From NCBI RefSeq assembly GCF_005517195.1, contig NZ_CP040244.1, positions 3,428,001-3,492,000 of the forward strand: a stretch of DNA of 64,000 bases, given 5' to 3'. The notes below the pieces were generated by a model, which worked only from the letters and a program-made list of their open reading frames with translations, was not told where the DNA came from and did not search any database. The translations under genes were made by a program, and so were the position numbers. Positions 25,229 to 33,892 of this stretch are shown piece by piece. This DNA comes from Streptomyces vilmorinianum. Its GTDB lineage: Bacteria; Actinomycetota; Actinomycetes; Streptomycetales; Streptomycetaceae. The first letter of the stretch is position 1. Each line of letters opens with the position of its first letter.

Positions 25229-26409
25229 GACGGCCTCCGCAGGCGCAGGATCAGGGCGGTCAGGGCCGTGGCGGCCAGGGTGAAGGCGACCATGCCGAGC
25301 AGGGGCGGGCCGACCGCGGACCAGCCGCCCACCCCGGTCCCGAGGTCGGTGAAGCCGCGCAGGGCCCAGCCGTTGGGCGTGAACAGCGCGAGCCGGCGGA
25401 TCAGCGGCGGCGCGACGGACACGAAGACGAAGTTCCCGCCGAGCAGCACCAGCGCGAACACGACGATCGAGGACAGGCCTTGGGCCTGCTGCTCGGTGCG
25501 GGCCAGGGAGATCACCAGGGCCGTGAGGCTGACGATGGCGGCCGCCATGGTGAGGCACAGCAGGGCGACGCCGAGCGGATCCGCCCATCGGGCGCCGAAG
25601 AGCAGCCAGGACGCCGTGAGGGTGGTGGCAAGCCCGGCGAGACTGTAGACGAAGGTCGAGAGCGACTTGCCGAGCAGCAGCGCCCCCCGGCCCACGGGTG
25701 CGGCGGCGATCCGGTCGAGGGTGCCCTGCCGCTGTTCGGCGAAGTAGCCACGGGCGCCGAACCCGATGGTGAACAGGACGAAGAACATACCCATCGCCGG
25801 GGCGAAGTAGCTGACGGCCTTCAGCGGGCTGTCGCTCAGACCGACCGGCCGCACGCTCTCGGGAAGCCGCTCCGTGGCGGCCTGCGCGGCGAGCGCGGGC
25901 ACGTCCGCGGGCAGCGCCCCGGCGGCGACGGCCGTGCCGACCGACAGCCGGGCCGCGTCGATCTGCGCGGTGTACGACTCGACGACGGCGCGGGCGAGTT
26001 GGGCCGCAAGGGGCTGGTCGACATCGTCCAGGAGGGCGATCGACGCCGGACTGTTCCCGTTGAGTGAGGCGGTGAATCCCTGGGGTATCACGACGGCCGC
26101 CTGGACCTCCCCGTCCTCGACCGCGGCGCGGGCCCGCTCCTGGGTGTCGTACGTGCGGACCGTGACGATTCCGGCGAGCTCGGGGCTGGTCAGGGTGGCG
26201 GCGAGAGCGGTGGCCGCGGGCCCGTGGTCGAGATCGGCGTAGCCGATGTCGGCGTGGAAGCGGTCGGAGTCCGTGAAGGCCAGGGCCATCAGCGCGGTGA
26301 TGGCGAGGGGGGCCAGGAAGACCAGGATCCAGGCCGACCGGTCGCGCATCCGCTGGCGCAGGTCCTTCGCGGCGATGCTGAGCGCCGGCCCAGGCACGGG
26401 CAGAGGCAT
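25225..26409 (-). CDS. ABC-2 type exporter permease
   Basis: This 394-residue permease has the same plan as its neighbour: one helix near residue 30, a periplasmic domain and a block of C-terminal helices containing EQRQGTLDRIAAAPVGR, the cytoplasmic motif of ABC-2 permeases. The two permeases probably form a heterodimer with the ATPase. It starts 6 bases after the ATPase stop. Confidence 0.9.
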   Translation of the reverse strand: MPLPVPGPALSIAAKDLRQRMRDRSAWILVFLAPLAITALMALAFTDSDRFHADIGYADLDHGPAATALAATLTSPELAGIVTVRTYDTQERARAAVEDGEVQAAVVIPQGFTASLNGNSPASIALLDDVDQPLAAQLARAVVESYTAQIDAARLSVGTAVAAGALPADVPALAAQAATERLPESVRPVGLSDSPLKAVSYFAPAMGMFFVLFTIGFGARGYFAEQRQGTLDRIAAAPVGRGALLLGKSLSTFVYSLAGLATTLTASWLLFGARWADPLGVALLCLTMAAAIVSLTALVISLARTEQQAQGLSSIVVFALVLLGGNFVFVSVAPPLIRRLALFTPNGWALRGFTDLGTGVGGWSAVGPPLLGMVAFTLAATALTALILRLRRPS

Positions 26410-26415
26410 GGCCGG

Positions 26416-27402
26416 TCACTCCCTCAGGGCGGTGCCGGTCAGATGGAGGAAGACCGCTTCGAGGTCCGGCTCGTCGATGTCGACGCTCCTGACCTGCACG
26501 CCGTGGTCGCGTGCGAGGTCGAGCAGCCGCGGGAGCAGGCTGTGGGCGCCTTGCACCACCGCCTGCAGGACCTCGCCGTGCTCGCCGCCGACGTCGGCGC
26601 CGTCGACGCGGCTCAGGCCGCGGCAGGCGGCGGCGTACGCCTGGAGGTCGCCGGTGGCCGTCAGGCGGATCCGGTCGCGCTCGGCGACGAGGGCGACCAG
26701 CTCGCGGTGGGTTCCCTCGGCGATCAGGCGGCCGTGGTCGATGATGCCGACCCGGTCGCAGAGCCGCTCGGCCTCCTCCATGTAGTGGGTGGTGTACAGG
26801 ATGGCCATGCCCTGCTCGCCGAAACGCCGGACGCTCTCCAGGATGGCGTGGCGGCTCTGCGGGTCCACCCCGACGGTCGGCTCGTCCAGGATGAGCAGCG
26901 TCGGCGCGTGCACGAGACCGGCACCGATGTTGAGCCGCCTGCGCATACCTCCGGACAGCGTGTCCACCCGGTCCTCGGCCCGGGCCGTCAGATCGACCAG
27001 CTCCAGGACCTCACGGACCCGGCGCGCCCGCTCCCTGCCCGGGAGCCGGTACAGGCGCCCGAAGAAGTCCAGGTTCTCGCGGACGCTGAGGTCGCCGTAG
27101 AGGGCGATGTCCTGGGGGACGTAACCGATCAGCCGCTTCGCGGGACCGACGGCGGTGCCGACGCGGTGCCCGGCGACCTCGACCGTCCCGCTGTCGGGGC
27201 GCAGCAGCCCGCACACCATGCGGATCGTGGTGGTCTTGCCCGAGCCGTTGGGTCCGAGCAGGCCGTACGTCTCGCCCGGGGCGACGGAGAGGGAGACGCC
27301 GTCGACAGCGGTCAGGTCACCGAAGCGCCGTACCAGCCGCGCGCATTCCAGCAGGGCGTGCGTCGCCTCTCGGCGGATCGTGGGCGGGGACGGTGCGGTC
27401 AT
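26416..27402 (-). CDS. ABC transporter ATPase, DrrA/ABC-2 exporter type
   Basis: This 328-residue ATPase has Walker A GPNGSGKTTT, signature LSGGMRRRL, Walker B LLILDEPTVGVDP and an H-loop His in LYTTHYMEE. The C-terminal 90 residues form the regulatory domain usual in DrrA-like exporters. The ATG at 27402 was chosen as the nearest to the family start; its ribosome site is weak. It is the first gene of the exporter operon, 108 bases downstream of the TetR gene on the same strand. Confidence 0.92.
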   Translation of the reverse strand: MTAPSPPTIRREATHALLECARLVRRFGDLTAVDGVSLSVAPGETYGLLGPNGSGKTTTIRMVCGLLRPDSGTVEVAGHRVGTAVGPAKRLIGYVPQDIALYGDLSVRENLDFFGRLYRLPGRERARRVREVLELVDLTARAEDRVDTLSGGMRRRLNIGAGLVHAPTLLILDEPTVGVDPQSRHAILESVRRFGEQGMAILYTTHYMEEAERLCDRVGIIDHGRLIAEGTHRELVALVAERDRIRLTATGDLQAYAAACRGLSRVDGADVGGEHGEVLQAVVQGAHSLLPRLLDLARDHGVQVRSVDIDEPDLEAVFLHLTGTALRE

Positions 27403-27510
27403 GTGCACCAGCCTGTGTGCGGGCCGTGAGGGCGGGGGAGGGCCGACCGGTCCCGTCACGGGAACGACCGGCCCCCCGGCGCCTGGCCCGACCGGCTCCC
27501 GGCAACACGG

Positions 27511-28107
27511 TCAGCGCAGGTCGGCCCGGAGACCGGTGAGGACCAGGTCCACGGCCTCCTCCGCCCATCCCGGCCGGCCCCCGCGACCGGCCATGTAGTC
27601 CGCGTAGTAGGGGCCGAGGAGGGCCGAGACGGCGGCCTCCAGGTCCGCGTCGGCGCGGACGAGGCCTTCCTCCCGGCCCCGTTCCAGCGCCTCGCGCAGC
27701 AGGGCACGGCGGGGCAGTACCGTGCGCTCCCGCAGCAGGCCGAGCAGCTCGGGGGTGTGCGCCTCCTCGGCGAGGCAGGTGCCGATGAGCGCCATGCCGT
27801 CGACGCGCTCGACGACCCCGGCGAAGTCCTCCAGGATCGCGACGAGGTCGGTGCGCAGCTGCCCGCTCGGGGCGGGGACGCCCGTCACGCGCAGGGCGGC
27901 GAGCGCCGCGGTGAGCAGATCCGCCTTCGTCTTCCAGCGCAGGTGGATCGTGGACTTGCTCACGCCCGCGGCGGCGGCGACCTGGTCCAGGGTCATCCGT
28001 ACGTACCCCTGGGAGGCGAGCAGTTCGAGCGCTGCGCGCAGGATCGCCGCTTCCTTCTCGGCGGAGCGGGGCCGCCCGGCGCCCTTGGGCGGCTTCGTCT
28101 CGGACAT
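27511..28107 (-). CDS. TetR-family repressor
   Basis: This 198-residue protein has an N-terminal TetR helix-turn-helix (TLDQVAAAAGVSKSTIHLRW, about residues 38-57) and a C-terminal ligand domain. The ATG at 28107 places the usual short lead before GRPRSAEKEAAIL. A 15-bp operator-like palindrome lies 24-38 bases upstream, and a very similar one sits in the promoter of the neighbouring oxidoreductase gene. It probably controls itself, that gene and perhaps the downstream exporter. Confidence 0.92.
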   Translation of the reverse strand: MSETKPPKGAGRPRSAEKEAAILRAALELLASQGYVRMTLDQVAAAAGVSKSTIHLRWKTKADLLTAALAALRVTGVPAPSGQLRTDLVAILEDFAGVVERVDGMALIGTCLAEEAHTPELLGLLRERTVLPRRALLREALERGREEGLVRADADLEAAVSALLGPYYADYMAGRGGRPGWAEEAVDLVLTGLRADLR

Positions 28108-28130
28108 GCCGTAAGGATACGTGGACGGGT

Positions 28131-28145
28131 ACCGCACCGTTCGGT
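28131..28145. promoter_or_regulatory. TetR operator at its own gene
   Basis: ACCGCACCGTTCGGT has inverted ACCG/CGGT ends and matches the site in the oxidoreductase promoter (ACCGAGTCGTTCGGT) at 12 of 15 positions. It lies just upstream of the tetR start. Confidence 0.65.
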
Positions 28146-28158
28146 TCGGATATTCGGG

Positions 28159-28857
28159 CTAGCCGGCCGCCCGCGCGCCCTGGATGTGGAAGTTGAAGTC
28201 GGTGTGCCCGAACGCGCCGTACAACCGCAGCCAGATCGGCAGGACCATCTCGGTGCCGCGGGCAGCGGTGATGTCTCCGAGGTCGATCACCGCGCTCTCG
28301 GGCCAGCCGATGGAGACGAGCAGGTCGCTGACGGCCTTCTTCGCGCCCGCGTCGTCGCCGCACACGAACACGTTGTGCGGTCCCGCCATCCGGTCCGGAT
28401 CGACCATGATCCGGCAGTTCATGGTGTTGAGCGTCTTGACGACCTTGGCGCCCGGGAAGGCGCGCTGGATCTGCTCGCCGAGGCTGTCGGTGTTCACGGG
28501 GTCGAGCGATGGCGGCATCCCGGCGGAGAAGTCCAGCGCGTTGGCGACATCGACGAGCACCTTGCCGTCGAGGTTCTCCGCGCCCGCCGCCGTGAGGGCC
28601 TGCAGGCTCCCGGATCCGGAGGTGGCGTTGACGACGGTTTCCCCCTCGGCGGCCGCGTCGGCGAACGTGGCGAGGGAGATCTCGGGGTGGTCCGCGTGCC
28701 AGGCCGCGAAGGGCGGGTTGCCCATCGCGTCCGGGGTGGTACGGGCCAGGGTGGCCTCGGGGTCGCGGGTGCCGATGACGACCTCGTGGCCGAGGGCGGA
28801 GAACGTGGCGGCGAGGGTCCGGCCGACGATGCCGGTGCCGAGCACTGCGTAGCGCAT
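28159..28857 (-). CDS. NADPH-dependent F420-reductase-like oxidoreductase
   Basis: This 232-residue protein has an N-terminal Rossmann motif VLGTGIVGRTLA and IGTRDP, followed by the NATSGSGSLQAL and VVKTLNTMNC segments found in F420H2:NADP oxidoreductase-like proteins. It probably binds NADP; whether it uses F420 cannot be seen. The ATG at 28857 follows AAGGAA. Its promoter carries a TetR-type operator between -35 and -10. Its stop lies just before the neighbouring tetR promoter. Confidence 0.87.
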   Translation of the reverse strand: MRYAVLGTGIVGRTLAATFSALGHEVVIGTRDPEATLARTTPDAMGNPPFAAWHADHPEISLATFADAAAEGETVVNATSGSGSLQALTAAGAENLDGKVLVDVANALDFSAGMPPSLDPVNTDSLGEQIQRAFPGAKVVKTLNTMNCRIMVDPDRMAGPHNVFVCGDDAGAKKAVSDLLVSIGWPESAVIDLGDITAARGTEMVLPIWLRLYGAFGHTDFNFHIQGARAAG

Positions 28858-28904
28858 GGGGGATTCCTTCCGGATGCCGGAGCGGGATGGTCCGGACACC
28901 TGAA

Positions 28905-28933
28905 AAAGTAAACCGAGTCGTTCGGTATTGCAA
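28905..28933 (-). promoter_or_regulatory. Promoter of the oxidoreductase gene with operator in its spacer
   Basis: On the minus strand, TTGCAA (28928-28933) and TACTTT (28905-28910) form a -35/-10 pair with exactly 17 bases between. The spacer contains the inverted repeat ACCGAACGACTCGGT (28912-28926). Binding there would block RNA polymerase directly. Confidence 0.75.
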
Positions 28934-28991
28934 GGAGGGGCGCCGCGCGCCACACCACGAGGGTTGAGGCGACCCTCCTGGCCCCGCCGCA

Positions 28992-29026
28992 GGGGGCCGA
29001 ACGGCCCTGGACGGGTCCACCCGTCC
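28992..29026 (+). promoter_or_regulatory. DosR/OsdR-like box and adjacent hairpin before the formate dehydrogenase operon
   Basis: GGGGGCCGAACGGCCCT (28992-29008) fits the palindromic motif seen throughout the island further right. It is followed at once by GGACGGGT-CC-ACCCGTCC (29009-29026), an 8-bp inverted repeat. Both lie 75-110 bases before the SHOCT gene. The remaining bases between 28934 and 29100 show nothing I can support. Confidence 0.55.
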
Positions 29027-29099
29027 GGCGCAGCGTGGCGTTGACGGGCCGATCCCGACGCGGGCATCCCGCTCGCGGTTCGGACGGCCGGGAGCGTGA

Positions 29100-29360
29100 G
29101 TGGCCATGATGTTCTGGTACGGCGACGGCATGAACGGATGGGGCTGGTTCGCCATGTCGGCCGGCATGGTGCTCTTCTGGGTTCTCCTCATCACCGCCGT
29201 CGTTCTGATCTTCCGCACGCTGGACCGAGCCGCCGGCCGACCCGCCCAGTCCGACCTGGCCCGGCCTGAACAACTCCTGGGGGAGCGGCTGGCGCGAGGC
29301 GAGATCGACGAGGACGAGTACCGCAGGAGGCTGAACGCCCTGCGGAGCGGCGGAACGTGA
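29100..29360 (+). CDS. SHOCT-domain small membrane protein
   Basis: This 86-residue protein has one transmembrane helix (about residues 17-40) and a C-terminal SHOCT motif (LLGERLARGEIDEDEYRRRL). SHOCT motifs are found at the ends of membrane or nucleic-acid-linked proteins and are thought to aid oligomerisation. The start may be GTG 29100 or ATG 29106; GGGAG sits 5 bases before the GTG. Its stop overlaps the formate dehydrogenase gene as GTGA, so the two are co-translated. Confidence 0.82.
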   Translation: MAMMFWYGDGMNGWGWFAMSAGMVLFWVLLITAVVLIFRTLDRAAGRPAQSDLARPEQLLGERLARGEIDEDEYRRRLNALRSGGT

Positions 29361-31108
29361 CCGCCGCGGGCCGCCCGGATGCGGCCCGGGCGGTACCCGG
29401 CCACCCTGGGGTCATGGCCGCTCGGCGGCCCGGGAAGCCGGGCACACGACAGGACGCACTGCGTGAGCTGGCCGCGCGGCACGACGGACGCGGGGGACTG
29501 CTGCCGGCGGCGCTCGAGCGCGTCAGAGCCGGCACGCCCGCGGGACCGGAGCGGTGGGCGCCGCTCGTGGCGGCCGCGGCGGGACTGCCCGCCGCCGCGG
29601 GGCTGGGCCCCGCCACGTACTTCGCCGACCTCGCCACACCCCACGGGGAGCGGCATGTGCGCGTGTGCACGGCGACGGCGTGCTTCGCCGCGCAGGGCGG
29701 GCGGCACCTGGGCGAGGTGGAGCGGGAGATCGGCGTCACCGCGGGTTCGGTCGACGCCACGGGCGGGACATCGCTGCAGGCCGTACGCTGCCTCGGCTAC
29801 TGCTACGCGGGACCCGCCGCACTCGACGGAACCAGGCCCTGCACGGGCCCCGGGCTCGCCGGCCAGCTCGGCGGGCGTGCGGAGGCACGGGCTCCCCGCA
29901 TCCCCGTCGCCGACACGACCGGAGAGCCCGTCCTGCTCTCCGGGATCGTCGCGGGGGAGCCCGCCTGGCAGGTGTGGCGCGCCACGGTCGCCGAGCTGCG
30001 GCCCGAGGACGTCCTGCGGGAGGTCGCCGCGTCCGGGCTGCGGGGGCGCGGCGGTGCGGGATTCCCCGTCGCGGCCAAGTGGGCCGCCGCGGAGCGAGGC
30101 CCCGGGACCGTGGTCGTGGCCAACGGGGACGAAGGCGATCCGGGGTCGTTCGCCGACCGGCTGCTGATGGAGGAGGACCCCGGCCGGGTCCTCGAAGGGC
30201 TCGCCCTCGCCTGCTACGCCTGCGGCGCCCGGCGCGGCACCGTCCTCGTACGCTCCGAGTACCCGCGGGCCATGGCGCGGCTGCGGCGGGCGCTCGCCCG
30301 CGCGATCGCCGAGGGAGACCTCGCCCCCTCCGTCCACGAGGCCGGGCCGCGACCGTTCGTGGATCTCGCCGAGGGCGCCGGCTCGTACGTGGCGGGCGAG
30401 GAGACCGCGCTCATCGCCCGTCTGGAAGGCGCACGCGGATGTGCGCGGCCCCGCCCGCCGTACCCGACCGACCGCGGGCTCTGGGACGCGCCGACCGTGG
30501 TCAACAACGTGGAGACGCTCGCCTCCGTGCCCTGGATCGTCCGCCACGGAGGCGCGGCCTACGCCGGACGCGGCACGCCGGCCGAGACCGGTACGAAACT
30601 CGTCTGCCTCTCCGAACGGTTCGCGCGTCCCGGCGCCTACGAGGTCGAACTCGGCACCCCCGTACGCGAGATCGTCACCGGATTCGGCGGCGGCCTGAAG
30701 AACGGCGCCGACCTCGTCACCCTGCAGATCGGCGGTCCCCTGGGAGGCTTCCTCGCCGGGAACGCCCTCGACGTCCCCCTCACGGCCGAGGCGCTCGCCG
30801 CCCGCGGCGCGGCGCTCGGCCACGCCGGCATGGTCGCCTTCGACGCGGACACCGACCCGCGTGAACTGCTCCGGCACATCTGGGAGTTCGCCGCGGAGGA
30901 GAGCTGCGGGGCGTGCTCCCCCTGCCGGGTCGGCACCCGCAGGGGCCTCGAACTCGCCGCCGACCGCGGTGCACCGGGTGAGCCGTACGAGAAGCTCGCA
31001 CGGCTCATGGGCGAGGCGAGCCTGTGCGCCTTCGGGCGTCGCGTGCCCGCCGCCGTACGCAGCCTCGCCCGAGCCTACGGCCCCGACCTGGCGGGGTGGG
31101 ACCGGTGA
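29357..31108 (+). CDS. NAD-dependent formate dehydrogenase beta subunit (NuoE-NuoF fusion)
   Basis: This 583-residue flavoprotein joins a NuoE-like [2Fe-2S] domain (CTATACF and CLGYCY, residues 100-160) to a NuoF-like domain with the FMN/NADH motif GLRGRGGAGFP, then ANGDEGDPG. The [4Fe-4S] motif SCGACSPCRVGTRRG with a later Cys in SLCAFG closes it. It passes electrons from the alpha subunit to NAD+. GTGA overlaps on both sides place it in one operon with the SHOCT gene and fdhF. Confidence 0.9.
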   Translation: MTAAGRPDAARAVPGHPGVMAARRPGKPGTRQDALRELAARHDGRGGLLPAALERVRAGTPAGPERWAPLVAAAAGLPAAAGLGPATYFADLATPHGERHVRVCTATACFAAQGGRHLGEVEREIGVTAGSVDATGGTSLQAVRCLGYCYAGPAALDGTRPCTGPGLAGQLGGRAEARAPRIPVADTTGEPVLLSGIVAGEPAWQVWRATVAELRPEDVLREVAASGLRGRGGAGFPVAAKWAAAERGPGTVVVANGDEGDPGSFADRLLMEEDPGRVLEGLALACYACGARRGTVLVRSEYPRAMARLRRALARAIAEGDLAPSVHEAGPRPFVDLAEGAGSYVAGEETALIARLEGARGCARPRPPYPTDRGLWDAPTVVNNVETLASVPWIVRHGGAAYAGRGTPAETGTKLVCLSERFARPGAYEVELGTPVREIVTGFGGGLKNGADLVTLQIGGPLGGFLAGNALDVPLTAEALAARGAALGHAGMVAFDADTDPRELLRHIWEFAAEESCGACSPCRVGTRRGLELAADRGAPGEPYEKLARLMGEASLCAFGRRVPAAVRSLARAYGPDLAGWDR

Positions 31109-33795
31109 ACGGCCTCCACGTCGACGGCGTACCGGTCGAACTCCCCGCGGGGGCCTCGCTGCTCGACGCCGCCCGCGCCGCGGGCGCCGACCTGCCCACG
31201 CTCTGCCACGACGACCGCCTGCGACCGGCCGGCTCGTGCCGCACCTGCCTCGTCCGTGCCGACGGACGGATCGTGGCCGCCTGCGTCACCCCCGCCGCCT
31301 CCGGCACCACCGTCACCACCGCCGACGACGACCTGCGCACCCTGCGCCGCGACGCGGTCTCGCTGATCGCCTCCGCCCTGCCGCCCCGCGCCCTCGCCGC
31401 CGACCCGCCCAGCGAACTCGCCGAGGCCTGCCGGACGTTGGGCATCGACCCGGCCGAGGCCGTGGGCGACTCCCCGCGCGGGCGGGACGAGAGCCACCCG
31501 TACGTCCACCTCGACCGCGACCTGTGCATCGCCTGCGGGCGCTGTGTCCGGATGTGCGCGGACGTCCAGGGCACCTTCGCGCTCACCCTCACCGGCCGCG
31601 GAGCCGATACGGTCGTCGCTCCCGGCACCGGCGGATCCTGGGCCGCCTCCGACTGCGTGTCCTGCGGCGGCTGCGTCGACACCTGTCCCACCGGGGCGAT
31701 CACCCAGCCGGGGCCGGGCCGGGGCATCACCTCCCGACAGCGGGACCCGGAACGGGTCCGCACCACCTGCGGCTACTGCGGAGTCGGCTGCGCCCTCGAC
31801 GTCGTCGTGCGCGAGGACCGGGTCGCCGCCGTACTCCCCGCCCGGGACGGACCCGTCAACCGCGGCCACGCGTGCGTGAAGGGCCGCTTCGCCCACGGCT
31901 ACCTCCGCTCCGCCGAACGCCTCACCGAGCCGCTGATCCGCAGGAACGGCGTCCTCGAACCGGCCGGCTGGGACGAGGCGGTGGCACGCGTCGCCGAAGG
32001 GCTCCGTACGGCTCTGGACGAGGGCGGCCCCGACGCCGTGGCCGCGATCTCCTCGGCCCGGGCCACCAACGAGGAGAACTACCTCATCCAGAAGTTCCTG
32101 CGGACCGTCATCGGCACCAACAACGTCGACAACTGCTCCCGCCTCTGCCACGCCCCCTCCGCCGCCGGACTCACCGCCGCCTTCGGGCGCGCGGGCGGTA
32201 CCGACTCCTTCGACACCGTCGAGACCGCGGACTGTCTCCTCGTCGTCGGCGCGAACCCCGTCGAAGCCCACCCCGTCGTCGGCGCCCGGCTCCTCGAACG
32301 AGCGCTCGCCGGCGCCTCGTTGATCGTCGCCGACCCCCGGTCCGTCGGCCTCGCCCGCCACGCCGACCTGCACCTGCGGCCCCGGCCCGGCACCAACGTC
32401 GCCCTCTTCCACGGCCTCGCGCACGTCCTCGTCGCGGAAGGCCTGACCGACCCGGACTTCCTGCGCGAGCGCGCCACCGGCCTGGCCGAACTCACCGCGC
32501 TCCTCGACGACCACCCGCCCGAGCGCGCCGCCGAGATCACCGGCGTACCCGCCGAGGACATCACCGCCGCCGCCCGGCTCTACGGCCGCGCCGAACGCCC
32601 CGCGATCCTGTACGGGCTCGGTGTCACCGAACATCTCCACGGCACCGACGGCGTGCGCACCCTCGCGAACCTCGCCATCCTCCGGGGCGCCGTCGGAGGC
32701 ACCGGCCGAGGCCACGGCATCAGCCCGCTGCGCGGCCAGAACAACGTCCAGGGCGCCTCCGACATGGGCGCGCTGCCCGATCTGCTCCCCGGCTACGCCC
32801 GGGTGGACGACCCCGAGGCGCGCGCCCGCGCCGAGCGCGTCTGGGGCTGCCCGGTGCCGCCCGAGCCCGGTCTGCGCATCCCCGAGATGTTCGCGGCCGC
32901 ACGGTCCGGCCGCCTGCGCGCCCTGTGGGTCATCGGCGAGGACGTCCGCTCGACCGACCCGGACAGCGACCGGGTCGCCGAGGCCCTCGACACCTGCCCG
33001 TTCGTCGTCGTGAGCGAGCTCTTCCCCGGCGAGACCGCCCGGCACGCCGACGTCGTCCTGCCCGTCGCCTCCTGGCTGGAGAAGGACGGTACGTTCGTGA
33101 ACTTCGACCGCCGCTTCCAGCGGGTACGGGCCGCCGTACGGCCGCCCGGCGCGGCCCGCAGCGACTTCGACGTCGTGCACGCCGTGGCCGCGGCCATGGG
33201 GGCCGACCTGGGCTGCCCGACCCCCGCCGAGGCCCTCGCCGAATGCGGGCGCGTCGCGCCCGTCTTCGCCGGGCTCTCGCACGAGCGGCTCGACCGGGAG
33301 GGCGCCGTCCCGTGGCCGTGCCCGGAGCCGGACCGCCCCGGCGAGGCCACCCTGTACACCCGTGCGTTCGCCACCCCCGACGGGCGCGCCCACCTGTCCG
33401 CCGCGCCGTGGCTGCCGCCCGGGGAGGAGCCCGACGCCGACCATCCCCTGCTGCTCGTCACCGGGCGCCGCTGGGCCCACTACAACTCCGGCAGCATGAC
33501 CCGGCGCGGCGGCAACCTGCTCCTCGACCCGCGCGACCGCCTCGACCTCCATCCCGAGGACGCGGCCCGGCACGGTGTCAGGGACGGCGCGGAGGTCACC
33601 GTCGAGAGCCGGCACGGCCGCGCGCGGCTGATCGCGCGGGTGAGCACGGAACTCGCCCCGGGGCAGGTCTTCTGCGCGTTCCACTTCCCGGCGAGCGGCG
33701 TCAACTCCCTGACGTCCGACCACGCGGACACCGTGACCTCGTGCCCCGAGTACAAGGTCACGGCGGTGAGGCTGCGGCCGACGACGCAGGCGTGA
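31105..33795 (+). CDS. fdhF: NAD-dependent formate dehydrogenase alpha subunit (molybdopterin enzyme)
   Basis: This 896-residue enzyme oxidises formate to CO2. In order it has an N-terminal [2Fe-2S] ferredoxin domain (CHDDRLRPAGSCRTC), a His-Cys cluster region, two [4Fe-4S] motifs (CIACGRCVRMC and CVSCGGCVDTC), the catalytic [4Fe-4S] (CGYCGVGC) and the molybdopterin domains. The likely metal-ligating residue is Cys in SRLCHAPS, so selenocysteine is not used. The GTG overlaps the beta-subunit stop. FdhD and cofactor genes are not in the window. It ends 98 bases before the convergent USP gene. Confidence 0.93.
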   Translation: MNGLHVDGVPVELPAGASLLDAARAAGADLPTLCHDDRLRPAGSCRTCLVRADGRIVAACVTPAASGTTVTTADDDLRTLRRDAVSLIASALPPRALAADPPSELAEACRTLGIDPAEAVGDSPRGRDESHPYVHLDRDLCIACGRCVRMCADVQGTFALTLTGRGADTVVAPGTGGSWAASDCVSCGGCVDTCPTGAITQPGPGRGITSRQRDPERVRTTCGYCGVGCALDVVVREDRVAAVLPARDGPVNRGHACVKGRFAHGYLRSAERLTEPLIRRNGVLEPAGWDEAVARVAEGLRTALDEGGPDAVAAISSARATNEENYLIQKFLRTVIGTNNVDNCSRLCHAPSAAGLTAAFGRAGGTDSFDTVETADCLLVVGANPVEAHPVVGARLLERALAGASLIVADPRSVGLARHADLHLRPRPGTNVALFHGLAHVLVAEGLTDPDFLRERATGLAELTALLDDHPPERAAEITGVPAEDITAAARLYGRAERPAILYGLGVTEHLHGTDGVRTLANLAILRGAVGGTGRGHGISPLRGQNNVQGASDMGALPDLLPGYARVDDPEARARAERVWGCPVPPEPGLRIPEMFAAARSGRLRALWVIGEDVRSTDPDSDRVAEALDTCPFVVVSELFPGETARHADVVLPVASWLEKDGTFVNFDRRFQRVRAAVRPPGAARSDFDVVHAVAAAMGADLGCPTPAEALAECGRVAPVFAGLSHERLDREGAVPWPCPEPDRPGEATLYTRAFATPDGRAHLSAAPWLPPGEEPDADHPLLLVTGRRWAHYNSGSMTRRGGNLLLDPRDRLDLHPEDAARHGVRDGAEVTVESRHGRARLIARVSTELAPGQVFCAFHFPASGVNSLTSDHADTVTSCPEYKVTAVRLRPTTQA

Positions 33796-33892
33796 GGCCG
33801 CCCCGTACCGTTTCGACCCAGTCCCGGCCCTGTCCGGCCACGGACCCGGGTTCCGGCCCAGTCCCGCCACGGCCCCGGTCGGCGCGCCGCAC

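Noticed and set aside
31105..33795. Selenocysteine in the formate dehydrogenase
   Set aside because: The position corresponding to selenocysteine reads TGC (Cys) in SRLCHAPS, and no in-frame TGA interrupts the gene.
33800..33892. Another DosR/OsdR-like box between fdhF and the USP gene
   Set aside because: GGACCCGGGTTCCGGCCC is similar in composition but does not keep the spacing of the motif, and the gap is between convergent stops.
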